This document shows, piece after piece, positions 8,747-17,111 of a stretch of 33,313 nucleotides of DNA (positions within the stretch are counted from its first letter, which is position 1; every line of letters starts with the position of its first letter). Below the pieces are notes generated by a model, which saw only the letters and a list, made by a program, of their open reading frames with translations, was not told the DNA's origin and made no database searches. This DNA comes from Lachnospiraceae bacterium (GTDB taxonomy: Bacteria > Bacillota > Clostridia > Lachnospirales > Lachnospiraceae). The stretch is taken from NCBI GenBank assembly GCA_017399445.1, contig JAFQCM010000121.1, positions 1-33,313 of the forward strand. Reading direction: 5' to 3'. Position numbers and translations under genes: made by a program.

Positions 8747-10834
8747 ATGTATCGTACTGGAGAAACATTGTTACAAGTAGTTTATGAAGCACTTTATGCA
8801 CCATATGGTACAGGCTATGATTATGAGGATATGGATTGGGGGCTGCTGTATAAAATGGCAGCAGGATCTAAATTATCCACATTAACTTACCATACAGTGA
8901 AACGTTTGTCTGAAAAGTATAAGATTCCAACAGAAGTGTTAGAACAATGGGAACAGGATCATATTGAGGGAACAGCCAGAGCACTAGAGAGTAAAGAGGC
9001 ATTTTCTCAATTTATTCAAGAAGCAGAAAAGGTGCAAGCTAATTATGGGGTTTTTAAAGGTTTTGTACTGGCTGATTTGTTTCCAAATCCGGAATATCGT
9101 ACTTCTAATGACACAGATATTTTAATAAAAAAAGAAAATGCACCAAAGATACTTCAGGTCTTAAAAGCCTTGGGATATGAAAAAGATCATCATGATTCTT
9201 CAGAACAGGTTCCGGTGTATTATCGTGAAACTCCTTCTCATCGTCTAGAAATACATTATAGTCTGTGGGAAGAATTTAAAGGACCTAAAATTGAAATACT
9301 AAACAGCTTTGGAATTATGGAGGAATCTACATTTATACAGTTAAATGCCTGTGATATGAACCTAACCACTTTAGGATATGAAGAACATCTTATTTACCAA
9401 ATGTTCCATATCATTAAACATGTATTAGTAGAAGGAATGGCTTTTAGCGGAATGGTGGATATTACCCTTTATATTAATAAATATGGTGAAAAAATTGATT
9501 TTTCATCTTTCTGGAAAAAGATGGAACAGTTAGGATATGCCACTTTTTGCGAAACATTTTTCCAATGCTGTATTCACTATTTGAGAATGGATAATAAAAT
9601 TATGAAGCATCGTTCTCTTCCAAGTTACGAGGTGAAGGGACGTTTGCTGATAGAATTTATTAACAAAATAATGATACCATATGAAGTGGAAGATGAAATT
9701 AAAATGTATCAGTTGACAAGGCCTTATGTGGATGGTATGGATGCTTATTATAATCCGGAAAGACATTTAGAAGAAGAGGAATATAAAAGTGTATTAAATC
9801 GTGCAAAAGCGAAAATAGAAACCATTCACCTATTAGGGCTGACTTGTCAGGAAACTTCTATGGGAGAAATAGAAGAAAGAGAACTGATATTTACAGAAGA
9901 TTTGCAAAAAGCTAAGAGAAATGCAAAATTTTTCTACGAAATATATGGAATGATGATAGCATCAGAAATAGAGATGGACGAGCTGATTGTGGCAGATACC
10001 ACAAAGTTTGAAAAAGAGCAGGCAGATGTATATGTCCACTACTGCGACCAGATGGGAATGTTAAAAGACCCACAATTACAGATTATACAATCAAATCGTG
10101 TGTGGTTTGATACAGTACATGCTAGTTTTTTAGTACAAAATGGAAATGAGGTTGTTGTAGATAAAAAAGAAGTATCTTCTCCGGAAGAAAAAATAAAACC
10201 ATTTATAATCAGTCATGCATTGGCATTTATACTTTATATGAAAAATATCATCACTTTACATGGGGCTACTGTAGGTGATGAAAACGGTGCAGTTACTATT
10301 ATTGGGACTAGTGGTGCAGGTAAGTCTACCATTTCTACCGGTCTTCGAAAAAAAGGATATAAGTTAATTGCAGATGATGTTTCTGCAATTAAGCTAGAGG
10401 ATGGTATTCCTTATGTGCAAATTGCAGTTCCTCATCAAAAATTTTGCCGAGATACTGCTTTGAAAGAGGGATATAAATTAGAGGAAATTGAACGTATCAA
10501 TGATGTCAGAGATAAATACAGGGTAAAGCTTTCGGACGAGGAAATGTGTTCCGGACCGGGACGATTAAAGGGAATTTTTGAACTTAATCTAAATACAAAA
10601 GATAATACTTTTAGAATAGAAAAAGCAGAGGGACTTGAATTATTAAAATTAATATCTGCAAATATGTTTTCACAATATTTATTTTCTAACACATCGGGAC
10701 CTTCTGTGGAAATATTCCAGGATGCATTGAAAATAGCAAAACAGGTTCCAGTTTATAAAATTTATCGCCCGACAGATGGGGATACTGTAGAAAGAATTTT
10801 AAATGAGATAGAAAAAATTGTAAAAAACATGTAA
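8747..10834 (+). CDS. nucleotidyltransferase / HPr-kinase-like fusion, possible RiPP tailoring enzyme
   Basis: The 695-residue protein joins two domains that are often separate. The N-terminal half (about 1-370) resembles the uncharacterised nucleotidyltransferase family PF14907: KGFVLADLFP, then RTSNDTDILI with the metal-binding D122/D124 pair, then EIHYSLW. The C-terminal half (about 400-695) resembles HPr-kinase-like proteins of lasso-peptide clusters: TLHGATV, a P-loop GTSGAGKST (520-528), and ADDVSAI, the expected magnesium-binding loop. True HPr kinase is about 310 residues with a different N-terminus. Both families are known in paeninodin-type RiPP clusters, and a peptide with a RiPP-like leader follows 88 bases later. 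The substrate is inferred, not shown. AAGGAG sets the start. Confidence 0.75.
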   Translation: MYRTGETLLQVVYEALYAPYGTGYDYEDMDWGLLYKMAAGSKLSTLTYHTVKRLSEKYKIPTEVLEQWEQDHIEGTARALESKEAFSQFIQEAEKVQANYGVFKGFVLADLFPNPEYRTSNDTDILIKKENAPKILQVLKALGYEKDHHDSSEQVPVYYRETPSHRLEIHYSLWEEFKGPKIEILNSFGIMEESTFIQLNACDMNLTTLGYEEHLIYQMFHIIKHVLVEGMAFSGMVDITLYINKYGEKIDFSSFWKKMEQLGYATFCETFFQCCIHYLRMDNKIMKHRSLPSYEVKGRLLIEFINKIMIPYEVEDEIKMYQLTRPYVDGMDAYYNPERHLEEEEYKSVLNRAKAKIETIHLLGLTCQETSMGEIEERELIFTEDLQKAKRNAKFFYEIYGMMIASEIEMDELIVADTTKFEKEQADVYVHYCDQMGMLKDPQLQIIQSNRVWFDTVHASFLVQNGNEVVVDKKEVSSPEEKIKPFIISHALAFILYMKNIITLHGATVGDENGAVTIIGTSGAGKSTISTGLRKKGYKLIADDVSAIKLEDGIPYVQIAVPHQKFCRDTALKEGYKLEEIERINDVRDKYRVKLSDEEMCSGPGRLKGIFELNLNTKDNTFRIEKAEGLELLKLISANMFSQYLFSNTSGPSVEIFQDALKIAKQVPVYKIYRPTDGDTVERILNEIEKIVKNM

Positions 10835-10851
10835 CAAAATTGTAAGAAATC

Positions 10852-10880
10852 TTGCGATAGACAAGAATTGATGATATGAT
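10852..10880 (+). promoter_or_regulatory. possible promoter for the His/Gly-rich peptide
   Basis: TTGCGA (10852-10857), a 17-base spacer and TATGAT (10875-10880). A second AT-rich box TATAAT follows at 10882. It could give the peptide a higher, independent level of transcript than the enzyme gene upstream. Confidence 0.45.
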
Positions 10881-10922
10881 TTATAATATAAGAACAAAGA
10901 ACAGTTAAAGGAGGATATTTAA

Positions 10923-11117
10923 ATGAAAGAATGGAAAGCACCAGAAATGGTTGATTTAAGAATTGCATTAACAGCAGGTGGACATCAGGGACACGGACAT
11001 CAGGGACACGGACATAATGGAAAAGGTGGTAACAAAGGTGGAGGAAGTGGACATATCCTTGCTACACCAATTCCAACAATTACACCATTTGATGATGATA
11101 GTGTTATCATGTTATAA
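10923..11117 (+). CDS. His/Gly-rich peptide with a RiPP-like leader (putative precursor)
   Basis: The 64-residue product starts after a near-perfect AAAGGAGG. The first 20 residues (MKEWKAPEMVDLRIALTAGG) resemble leaders of paeninodin-type and related RiPP precursors: a charged W-x-x-P-E start, a hydrophobic stretch, then T-A-G-G. Next comes a Gly/His segment built on GHQGH repeats with six His, then Gly/Lys/Asn, then HILATPIPTITP, and an acidic end (FDDDS) with VIML. The His pattern suggests metal binding. The enzyme encoded upstream is the obvious candidate modifier. No macrolactam synthetase, protease, PqqD-like protein or exporter lies in this window, so it may be a partial cluster, an orphan pair, or a new class. 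It could also be an unmodified small protein. Confidence 0.7.
   Translation: MKEWKAPEMVDLRIALTAGGHQGHGHQGHGHNGKGGNKGGGSGHILATPIPTITPFDDDSVIML
10980..11018 (+). repeat. 15-bp tandem repeat in the peptide gene
   Basis: GGACATCAGGGACAC occurs twice back to back (10980-10994 and 10995-11009), followed by a partial third unit. It encodes GHQGH-GHQGH-GH. The nucleotide identity of the copies suggests recent duplication. Confidence 0.85.
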
Positions 11118-11171
11118 TCAACCGAAAATTTTGAACTACATATTATAAAGGCATAATTAAAACCCTTCTGA

Positions 11172-11201
11172 CATATATTGTAATAACTACAGGCATGAAA
11201 T
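11172..11201 (+). promoter_or_regulatory. possible sigma-E promoter of spoIVA
   Basis: CATATATT, 14 bases, then CATGAAAT approximates the mother-cell sigma-E pattern (ATATT, 13-15 bases, CATACAAT). It lies 51 bases before the chosen spoIVA start. spoIVA is a sigma-E gene in Bacillus subtilis, which supports the reading. Confidence 0.4.
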
Positions 11202-11251
11202 GGACAAAAAAGCGTGTTTGTGTTTTACACTATTGTCAGGAGGATTTTTTT

Positions 11252-12724
11252 ATGAAGACCTTTGATTTATACAAAGATATACAGGCAAGAACTAACGGGG
11301 AAATATATCTGGGGGTGGTGGGACCTGTAAGAACCGGGAAATCTACTTTTATTAAGCGATTTATGGATTTGATGGTACTTCCACAGATTGAAGATGAATA
11401 TGTAAGGAAACGTACGCAGGATGAGCTGCCCCAGTCGGCGCAAGGGAAGACAATTATGACCACAGAGCCCAAATTTATACCAAAGGAAGCGGCTAATATT
11501 AAATTAAGCGAGGACACACAGGTTGCCGTAAGGCTAATCGATTGTGTGGGATATATGGTAGATGGCGCAGAAGGTCATATTGAGGGAGATACTGAACGTT
11601 TGGTAAAAACTCCTTGGTCAGAAAAAGAAATATCCTTTACAGAGGCAGCAGAAATTGGAACCAGAAAAGTAATTAATGACCATTCCACCATTGGAATTGT
11701 AGTAACTACCGATGGAACTTTTAGTGGAATTCCAAGGGAAAATTACATAGCACCGGAAGAAAAAACAATTGGAGAACTAAAAACAATTGGAAGGCCTTTT
11801 GTGGTAATTTTAAATACTTTAAAGCCATACAGCGAGGAAAGCACGAAACTGGCAGATGAAATTTCTAAAAAGAATAATGTACGTGTGTTATGTCTTAACT
11901 GTCAGCAGATTCGAAAAGAAGATATTAATAAAATTTTGGAAAGTGTGCTAAAAGAATTTCCTGTTATGGAAATAGAATATTTTGTACCAAAATGGATAGA
12001 AACCCTTCCAATTACCCATCCTATAAAAAAGGAAATTGTGGAAAAAATTAAGGAAAGTTCCGAGAAGATTCATGTGGTAAAGGATGCTACCGATGAAATC
12101 TTGAATTTTGAAAGTTCCTTTGTAAGTAAAATTAAGTTAGATGAAGTGGATTTATCCAGTGGAAAAATTAAGGTACAGATTCAAATTGCAGATAAATATT
12201 ATTATGAAATGATTTCGGAAATGATGGGAGTTCCAGTAGAAAATGAGTATGCATTGTTGTCTACTGTAAGGGAACTTGCCCAGATGAAAAATGAATATCG
12301 GAAAGTAGAAGATGCCATAGCAGCAGTAAAAATGCGGGGATATGGAGTAGTAATGCCTTCCCAGAATGAAATCAAATTGTATGAGCCGGAAATTGTAAAA
12401 CATGGAAATAAATTTGGAGTGAAAATTCGTTCTGAAGCACCATCTATTCATATGATTCGGGCAGGTATTGAAACGGAAATAGCACCAATTGTAGGCAGTG
12501 AAGAACAGGCAAAAGATTTGATTGAGTATATCAAGAATAATAGCGACGAAGCAGATGGAATTTGGAAAATTAACATTTTTGGAAAATCGGTAGAACAACT
12601 GGTTTCTGATGGAATTAACTCAAAACTCTCCCAGATTGGGGAAGAAAGTCAGACGAAACTGCAGGATACCATGCAAAAGGTGGTGAATGACAGCAGTGGT
12701 GGCATGGTTTGTATTATTATATAA
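11252..12724 (+). CDS. spoIVA: stage IV sporulation protein A, spore-coat ATPase
   Basis: SpoIVA is a mother-cell ATPase that polymerises on the forespore surface to form the base layer of the spore coat. With ATG 11252 the product is 490 residues, close to the Bacillus protein (about 490). I prefer this start to the in-frame ATG at 11195 because AGGAGG lies eight bases upstream and the protein then begins with the typical KTFDLYKDIQARTNGEIYLG. A Walker A motif GPVRTGKST lies at 24-32 and a DCVGYMV segment follows at about 106. The C-terminus GGMVCIII matches the hydrophobic tail needed for membrane recruitment. It is probably monocistronic. Confidence 0.95.
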   Translation: MKTFDLYKDIQARTNGEIYLGVVGPVRTGKSTFIKRFMDLMVLPQIEDEYVRKRTQDELPQSAQGKTIMTTEPKFIPKEAANIKLSEDTQVAVRLIDCVGYMVDGAEGHIEGDTERLVKTPWSEKEISFTEAAEIGTRKVINDHSTIGIVVTTDGTFSGIPRENYIAPEEKTIGELKTIGRPFVVILNTLKPYSEESTKLADEISKKNNVRVLCLNCQQIRKEDINKILESVLKEFPVMEIEYFVPKWIETLPITHPIKKEIVEKIKESSEKIHVVKDATDEILNFESSFVSKIKLDEVDLSSGKIKVQIQIADKYYYEMISEMMGVPVENEYALLSTVRELAQMKNEYRKVEDAIAAVKMRGYGVVMPSQNEIKLYEPEIVKHGNKFGVKIRSEAPSIHMIRAGIETEIAPIVGSEEQAKDLIEYIKNNSDEADGIWKINIFGKSVEQLVSDGINSKLSQIGEESQTKLQDTMQKVVNDSSGGMVCIII

Positions 12725-12751
12725 CAAATTAAGAGAGCTGTATTAGGAAGA

Positions 12752-12795
12752 AAAAACTCTGGCAGACTAGGATTGCAAGGTTAGCCAGAGTTTTT
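12752..12795. terminator. bidirectional terminator between spoIVA and the AIM24 gene
   Basis: AAAAACTCTGGC pairs with GCCAGAGTTTTT (12 bp, perfect, 20-base loop). The arms start with A-runs and end with T-runs, so the hairpin works for spoIVA on the plus strand and for the minus-strand genes coming from the right. Confidence 0.85.
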
Positions 12796-12807
12796 CAATG
12801 TATGGTA

Positions 12808-12849
12808 AAACCTCCTGGTAAACTGAAAAATAAGTCAAACAGGAGGTTT
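12808..12849. terminator. inverted repeat, probable terminator for the minus-strand genes
   Basis: AAACCTCCTG (12808-12817) and CAGGAGGTTT (12840-12849) are perfect complements around a 22-base loop. Read on the minus strand the hairpin ends in GGTTTT, as expected just after the AIM24 gene. Read on the plus strand the right arm is an ideal ribosome binding site in front of a 10-codon frame (12850-12882). Confidence 0.55.
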
Positions 12850-12892
12850 ATGTATATGTATTACATTTTGCGTAATAACTAATTAAGATGAT

Positions 12893-13660
12893 TTATACAT
12901 CTGCAATAGTAGGTGCCAATAAAATTCTACCAGTTCCACGATATACATTTACCAGACCTTCACCACTTACTGCAGAACCAACCAAAGATTTAGTAGATTT
13001 TTCTACTGTAAATCTTAAGGAACCAGACCATGCGATTGCCATATTTCCATCAATCTTAACCACATCATCCTGTAAAACGATTTCTACTAATTCTTCACGT
13101 GGAACCGGACTTTCTAAAACGGCAACTCCCTTACCAATTAAAGAAAGGTTGAATAATCCTTTTCCGCCTAATAAAGCAGAAGAAACGTTACTTCTTGCAA
13201 CAATCTTTTCTGTAAGACCAGCATCACATGCCAGGAACATTCCATCATCTAATACCAGACCATTTTCCCAGTTTTCTACATTTTCTAAAATAATATGGTT
13301 GTAAGTTGGCTCTAACATTAAATAACCATTTCCGTGGTAAACAGGTTTTGCAGTAGATTCTCCAGTAGCAGCTCCTTTAAAAGCCTTTCCGATAAAATCA
13401 CCAACACCTTTAATATCAGAACTTGCATCTACATTTCCGGCAGTCCACTGCATAGCACCAGCCTGTGTTTTTACACCATTTCCGTTTAAAATGCAAAGTA
13501 CCTGACGTTTACGCACATTCATTTCATGCATGTAGTAGGAAGAAATAGCACTCTGAGGAGAGACACTTAAGTCTTTTTGGTGTTCAAAGACAATGTAAGG
13601 TCCTGCCTGTGCTAACTGAGCAATGTTTGGGTTGTTGTTTAAATTGTTTAATTGAATCAT
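12893..13660 (-). CDS. AIM24 family protein
   Basis: The 255-residue protein matches the AIM24/TIGR00266 beta-sandwich family: YIVFEHQKDLSVSPQSAISSY near the start, MQWTAGNVD, GNGYLMLEP, MFLACDAGL, GKGLFNLSLIGKGVAVLESP, and the final VYRGTGRILLAPT. The cellular role of bacterial AIM24 proteins is not settled. AAAGGAG eight bases before the ATG fixes the start. The DUF342/FapA gene lies 64 bases upstream on the same strand, so the two are probably cotranscribed. An 8-bp inverted repeat (13692-13720) in the gap is AT-rich and probably not a strong terminator. Two hairpins beyond the stop end the unit. Confidence 0.88.
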   Translation of the reverse strand: MIQLNNLNNNPNIAQLAQAGPYIVFEHQKDLSVSPQSAISSYYMHEMNVRKRQVLCILNGNGVKTQAGAMQWTAGNVDASSDIKGVGDFIGKAFKGAATGESTAKPVYHGNGYLMLEPTYNHIILENVENWENGLVLDDGMFLACDAGLTEKIVARSNVSSALLGGKGLFNLSLIGKGVAVLESPVPREELVEIVLQDDVVKIDGNMAIAWSGSLRFTVEKSTKSLVGSAVSGEGLVNVYRGTGRILLAPTIADV

Positions 13661-13691
13661 TTTTTTTACTCCTTTGAAAGTTTATTTATTT

Positions 13692-13720
13692 ATATTCCAA
13701 CATATAAAATAATGGAATAT
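13692..13720 (-). repeat. inverted repeat between the FapA-like and AIM24 genes
   Basis: ATATTCCA and TGGAATAT form a perfect 8-bp dyad around a 13-base AT-rich spacer. It may be an operator, an RNA processing hairpin or a weak terminator. Nothing in the sequence decides between these. Confidence 0.4.
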
Positions 13721-13724
13721 TTGC

Positions 13725-16190
13725 TTATTTTGTATCTTTTGGAGAAGTATACTCCTCCATAATAATTTTTCTGTCCCGTAGCCGGAAAGTCACTTGATGT
13801 TGCTCCTCTTTCACCTGATGGTTTTCGCCATTAATTGAAATAGAAGTTCCCGGATATACATTTCCCATAAAATTAGCAGAGGCAGAAGAGGAAAGCTCAA
13901 TGATTCGGTTATATTCATTTAACTGCTTGGTAAGATTCTGTAAGTCCTCTTCTTTCAGTTTTATGGATTTTTGCAGCATTTTATAGGTGTAATGTTCTGT
14001 TTGAGATTGCTCTTCAAAAATAACAAGATTTTTCTGTAGAGCTGAGATTTCTATTTTTACTTTGGAAATAGACTGCATGGTTTCTCCATAGGATTTAATT
14101 ACATCTGCATCCACACCTAAAATTAATTTTGTAGGCAATTCTGCTTTATTGCCGGAAGTAGTAGCATCAATATAACGCAAAGCTTTGGTAGTTCCGCCAA
14201 GAATCAATCCACGTTTTCCAGATAAAAGTACGCTGTCATTAGCAGTAACATCACAGTTTAAAATGTGATTGGCATTTAAAGAACCTTCACATTTAATAGT
14301 GGTAGATTCAAAAAATGGAGCAAATACATCTCCACCTGCCTGAATATAGGAAACTCCGCCTCCTTGAATTCCCTTGGAAAGTACCACATCCTGACCGGCA
14401 TAGATAGAAGCCGATTCTACATATCCATTGACTTTTACAGTACCTGTAGCGTGGATCATCATGTTAGGAATAATATTTCCCATAATCTCTACATTCCCAT
14501 CAAAATTAATATTTCCAATAGAAATATCCAAATCATGATTAATGGTAAGGCAGTTAATAATATTTAATTTATTATTATTATATTCGATTTGTCCGCTAGA
14601 AGTAGCAGTATATTGCTTTTTATCTTCCGACATGGCAAAGCCGCGTCCACGTAAAACCGGTAAATCTTTTCCTCGTTTTGGAATAATTAACTTTCCAGTT
14701 ACTGTATAGCCATATTCTCCAAGAGTGGCAGGGGTATATTCTGCAAGAAGCTGTCCCTCTTTGGCAAATTCAAAAGCAGAATTATTAAAATAATCTACAG
14801 AACCATCAGGGAGAATGGTTGGTTTATGATCAGCTTGTTCTGTACGGAAATGGAATGTAAATTCACCGTCAGAACCGTTAATAGCTTCTTTTCCTCTTGC
14901 TATCACGATTTCTTCATTATACAATTCTTTGTTCAAAATCCTTTGCAAAATAGCAAGATTAATTCCTTGTTTGATATTTTGTTCCCCTAATAGTTTGACT
15001 AAAGTTTCTATTGTATAAGGTTCTTTGACAGGTGGTGCCAAATAGAGACTGGCACTCATAAGATCATTGGAAATAGAAACGGAAGTTGCTTTTGTAACTG
15101 GAGGCAAAACTGGGATTTCATCTGATTTTTCCTTTGTTATCTCGTCGGTTTTAGCTTCTTTTTGATGTACTTCCAGTTCTGCTTCAATAGAAGCCATAAT
15201 TTCATTTTCTGATAAGGAAAGCATATCGTTAACCAGATTAGAAGAGTCTTTTGCAAACAGCAGTTTCTCTCTGGTAGCTTTCATAGCTTCTGCAGAAATG
15301 CCAGGAGTTGCATAAACAGCTACATCTAGTTTTTCTTCTAATCCAAGCCGGATTTGTTCCATTTGTTCAGCAGAAAAATTCATATTTGCATATGAAGCAA
15401 CATCCACGCCTGATTCAAATCCAAGTCTTATTTCACGTATTTGTTTCCAGTTAGTACGTAATGTAAGATAAGGTTGAATTTTAATATTCTGTTGCAAACA
15501 TAGTCCGATTTCTTCAATTTGGTCAGCATTATAACCGGCATTTACAAATGGGAGAATGTCATATCCCCATTCTTTTGACTTTCTAAGCTGTCGAAGAACC
15601 TTAGAACTATAGCCTTTTTCCAAATATTTTGAAATATTAAACTTATCTTGCAGGGCACGACGGATTTCACGCATCATAATAGAATCATATTCTTTTTTTG
15701 TATACTGAGCTACATCCAGATGCTTTTGTAAGCCTTTTCTTATTTCTAACATTTGCTGGGCTGAAAAGTCAGAATCTTCATAAAAACTAATGTCCAAATC
15801 TTCTAAAAGCCCAAGACGTAGCTGTTCCATCTGATCAGAGCTATAATCTAAAAGCCCATAACGTTCAATTGGCAAGTCTGCAGTGTACCCCAAATAAATC
15901 TGCTCAATCTGCTGCCAGTTAAAACCGTTATCAATCCAGACTTTCAAAGAAATTCCAGCATTTAAACCTTTTCGTAAAATTTCCATTTGGTGCCAGTTGT
16001 AAGAAGGATCTAAATAATAGTTTACATCCACTTTGCTTTCTAGACCTTTCAAAATCTGTATCAGCTGTGGAATATTAAATTTCAATTGTTGGTATAACTT
16101 GATATCACCGCCTAAATTCTTGCAGGCTTTTAATATCATCATATATTTTTGTAATTCCAGATTTTTGTTTTTATTTACCTCATTTGCCAT
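13725..16190 (-). CDS. DUF342/FapA-family protein with eleven N-terminal 26-residue repeats
   Basis: The 821-residue protein has two parts. Residues 38-312 form eleven copies of a 26-residue repeat (best copy about 272-297: NFSAEQMEQIRLGLEEKLDV plus a Y-A-x-P turn). The conserved hydrophobic position recurs at 43, 69, 95, 121, 147, 173, 199, 225, 251, 277 and 303. After a charged linker, residues about 385-820 match DUF342/FapA: GEYGYTVTGK, the beta-helix-like INFDGNVEIMGNI, VNGYVESASIYAGQDVV, then a coiled coil (about 720-775). FapA relatives are linked to polar flagella or polymer assembly; no flagellar genes are nearby. The start is supported by a GGGGG ribosome binding site and promoter. 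Confidence 0.85.
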   Translation of the reverse strand: MANEVNKNKNLELQKYMMILKACKNLGGDIKLYQQLKFNIPQLIQILKGLESKVDVNYYLDPSYNWHQMEILRKGLNAGISLKVWIDNGFNWQQIEQIYLGYTADLPIERYGLLDYSSDQMEQLRLGLLEDLDISFYEDSDFSAQQMLEIRKGLQKHLDVAQYTKKEYDSIMMREIRRALQDKFNISKYLEKGYSSKVLRQLRKSKEWGYDILPFVNAGYNADQIEEIGLCLQQNIKIQPYLTLRTNWKQIREIRLGFESGVDVASYANMNFSAEQMEQIRLGLEEKLDVAVYATPGISAEAMKATREKLLFAKDSSNLVNDMLSLSENEIMASIEAELEVHQKEAKTDEITKEKSDEIPVLPPVTKATSVSISNDLMSASLYLAPPVKEPYTIETLVKLLGEQNIKQGINLAILQRILNKELYNEEIVIARGKEAINGSDGEFTFHFRTEQADHKPTILPDGSVDYFNNSAFEFAKEGQLLAEYTPATLGEYGYTVTGKLIIPKRGKDLPVLRGRGFAMSEDKKQYTATSSGQIEYNNNKLNIINCLTINHDLDISIGNINFDGNVEIMGNIIPNMMIHATGTVKVNGYVESASIYAGQDVVLSKGIQGGGVSYIQAGGDVFAPFFESTTIKCEGSLNANHILNCDVTANDSVLLSGKRGLILGGTTKALRYIDATTSGNKAELPTKLILGVDADVIKSYGETMQSISKVKIEISALQKNLVIFEEQSQTEHYTYKMLQKSIKLKEEDLQNLTKQLNEYNRIIELSSSASANFMGNVYPGTSISINGENHQVKEEQHQVTFRLRDRKIIMEEYTSPKDTK

Positions 16191-16249
16191 AGAATACCCC
16201 CTGTTTCTGAAAAATGTATTGTAAAAATTCGTAAAAACACCTCGTTTAT

Positions 16250-16278
16250 ATCATACATGAGATATGTACAAAAATCAA
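16250..16278 (-). promoter_or_regulatory. promoter of the FapA-like / AIM24 unit
   Basis: Read on the minus strand: TTGATT (16278-16273), a 17-base spacer and TATGAT (16255-16250). It lies 60-88 bases before the start codon. The rest of the gap to 16546 shows no other supported feature. Confidence 0.55.
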
Positions 16279-16546
16279 ACAAAATTATTAAAAAATATAT
16301 GGAAAATAAACAATACTATTGTGCTCTTGGAAAGTAAAAGTGGCGGTTAGTGAATGAGTGTCAAGGGTAACAAAGAATGGGATATTAAAATCCAAATTTA
16401 GTAATATTTTTTGAAATGGTTGGAGAAAATGATAGGAGAAAGTTATCAAGTTATCAAATTATTGAACTATGGCATACTAAAATACAGACAAAGGCAGGGT
16501 GTCTGTAGAGCCAAAAAACTAACTAAGGAAAGGATAATCTTATTTT

Positions 16547-16945
16547 ATGAAGCATTGGAATTATATATTGCAAAATATTTTTATGTCTTCCCTTGGAGGA
16601 GCCATGTATTATTGCATTGAAATTGCATATCGGGGTCATTCCCACTGGAGTATGTTTTTATTGGGTGGAGCTTGCTTTTGTTGGATTGATGTGATTTGTG
16701 AAAAATTGACATTTGTAAAAAGTTTGTGGGGAAAGATGGCGTTAAGTGCAGCTGGAATTACTGTGTTAGAATGGGTTTGCGGGTGTATTGTGAATCTATG
16801 GTTAAAACTGGAGGTGTGGGATTATAGTAAACTTCCGTTGCAGATTATGGGGCAGGTTTGTCTGCTTTTTAGCTTCTTTTGGTTTTTGTTGTCATTTCCG
16901 GCAATGCAGTTTTGTAAATCCATTCGAGTTTTGTTTTTTGAATAA
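16547..16945 (+). CDS. CmpB-like membrane protein (putative ABC transporter permease, PF06541)
   Basis: The 132-residue protein has four hydrophobic segments. It carries the sequence pattern GGAMYYCIEIAYRGHSHWSM, a second GGACF segment, and VWDYSKLPLQIMGQVCL, all typical of short PF06541 (CmpB) proteins. Despite the name, no ATPase partner is visible and the function is unknown. AAGGAAAGG lies about 12 bases upstream, slightly far; an in-frame ATG at 16583 has no better site. It sits alone between the divergent FapA-like gene and spo0A, with no terminator seen before spo0A. Confidence 0.75.
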   Translation: MKHWNYILQNIFMSSLGGAMYYCIEIAYRGHSHWSMFLLGGACFCWIDVICEKLTFVKSLWGKMALSAAGITVLEWVCGCIVNLWLKLEVWDYSKLPLQIMGQVCLLFSFFWFLLSFPAMQFCKSIRVLFFE

Positions 16946-17024
16946 TTGTTTAGAACTTATAGAAGCGGATTTTCTTAATGCAGTTTCTGAATAGCTGATT
17001 TTGTGAATAAAGATAACTAAGAGA

Positions 17025-17093
17025 TTCGACAAAAATCGACAAACAAGAAAAGGAAAAAAAGAGAAAATGTTGTAAAAAACAGGCTGTGTCGAA
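17025..17093. promoter_or_regulatory. cluster of three Spo0A boxes upstream of spo0A
   Basis: TTCGACA at 17025-17031 is an exact 0A box. ATCGACA at 17035-17041 has one mismatch and is shifted exactly 10 bases, one helical turn. TGTCGAA at 17087-17093 is an exact box in the opposite orientation. They lie about 55-120 bases before the probable transcription start, as expected for autoregulation by phosphorylated Spo0A. Confidence 0.65.
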
Positions 17094-17111
17094 TGATGCG
17101 AAAATTTATGA

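Noticed and set aside
8747..10834. Classical HPr kinase/phosphorylase (hprK)
   Set aside because: The protein is twice the usual length, has a nucleotidyltransferase N-terminus and lacks the HPrK N-terminal domain. Only the P-loop domain is related.
12888..13304. 138-residue open frame on the plus strand
   Set aside because: It is antisense to the well-supported AIM24 gene and has no ribosome binding site or recognisable family.
16411..16620. 69-residue frame upstream of the CmpB-like gene
   Set aside because: It starts at TTG without a ribosome binding site, has no family features and overlaps the CmpB-like gene in another frame.
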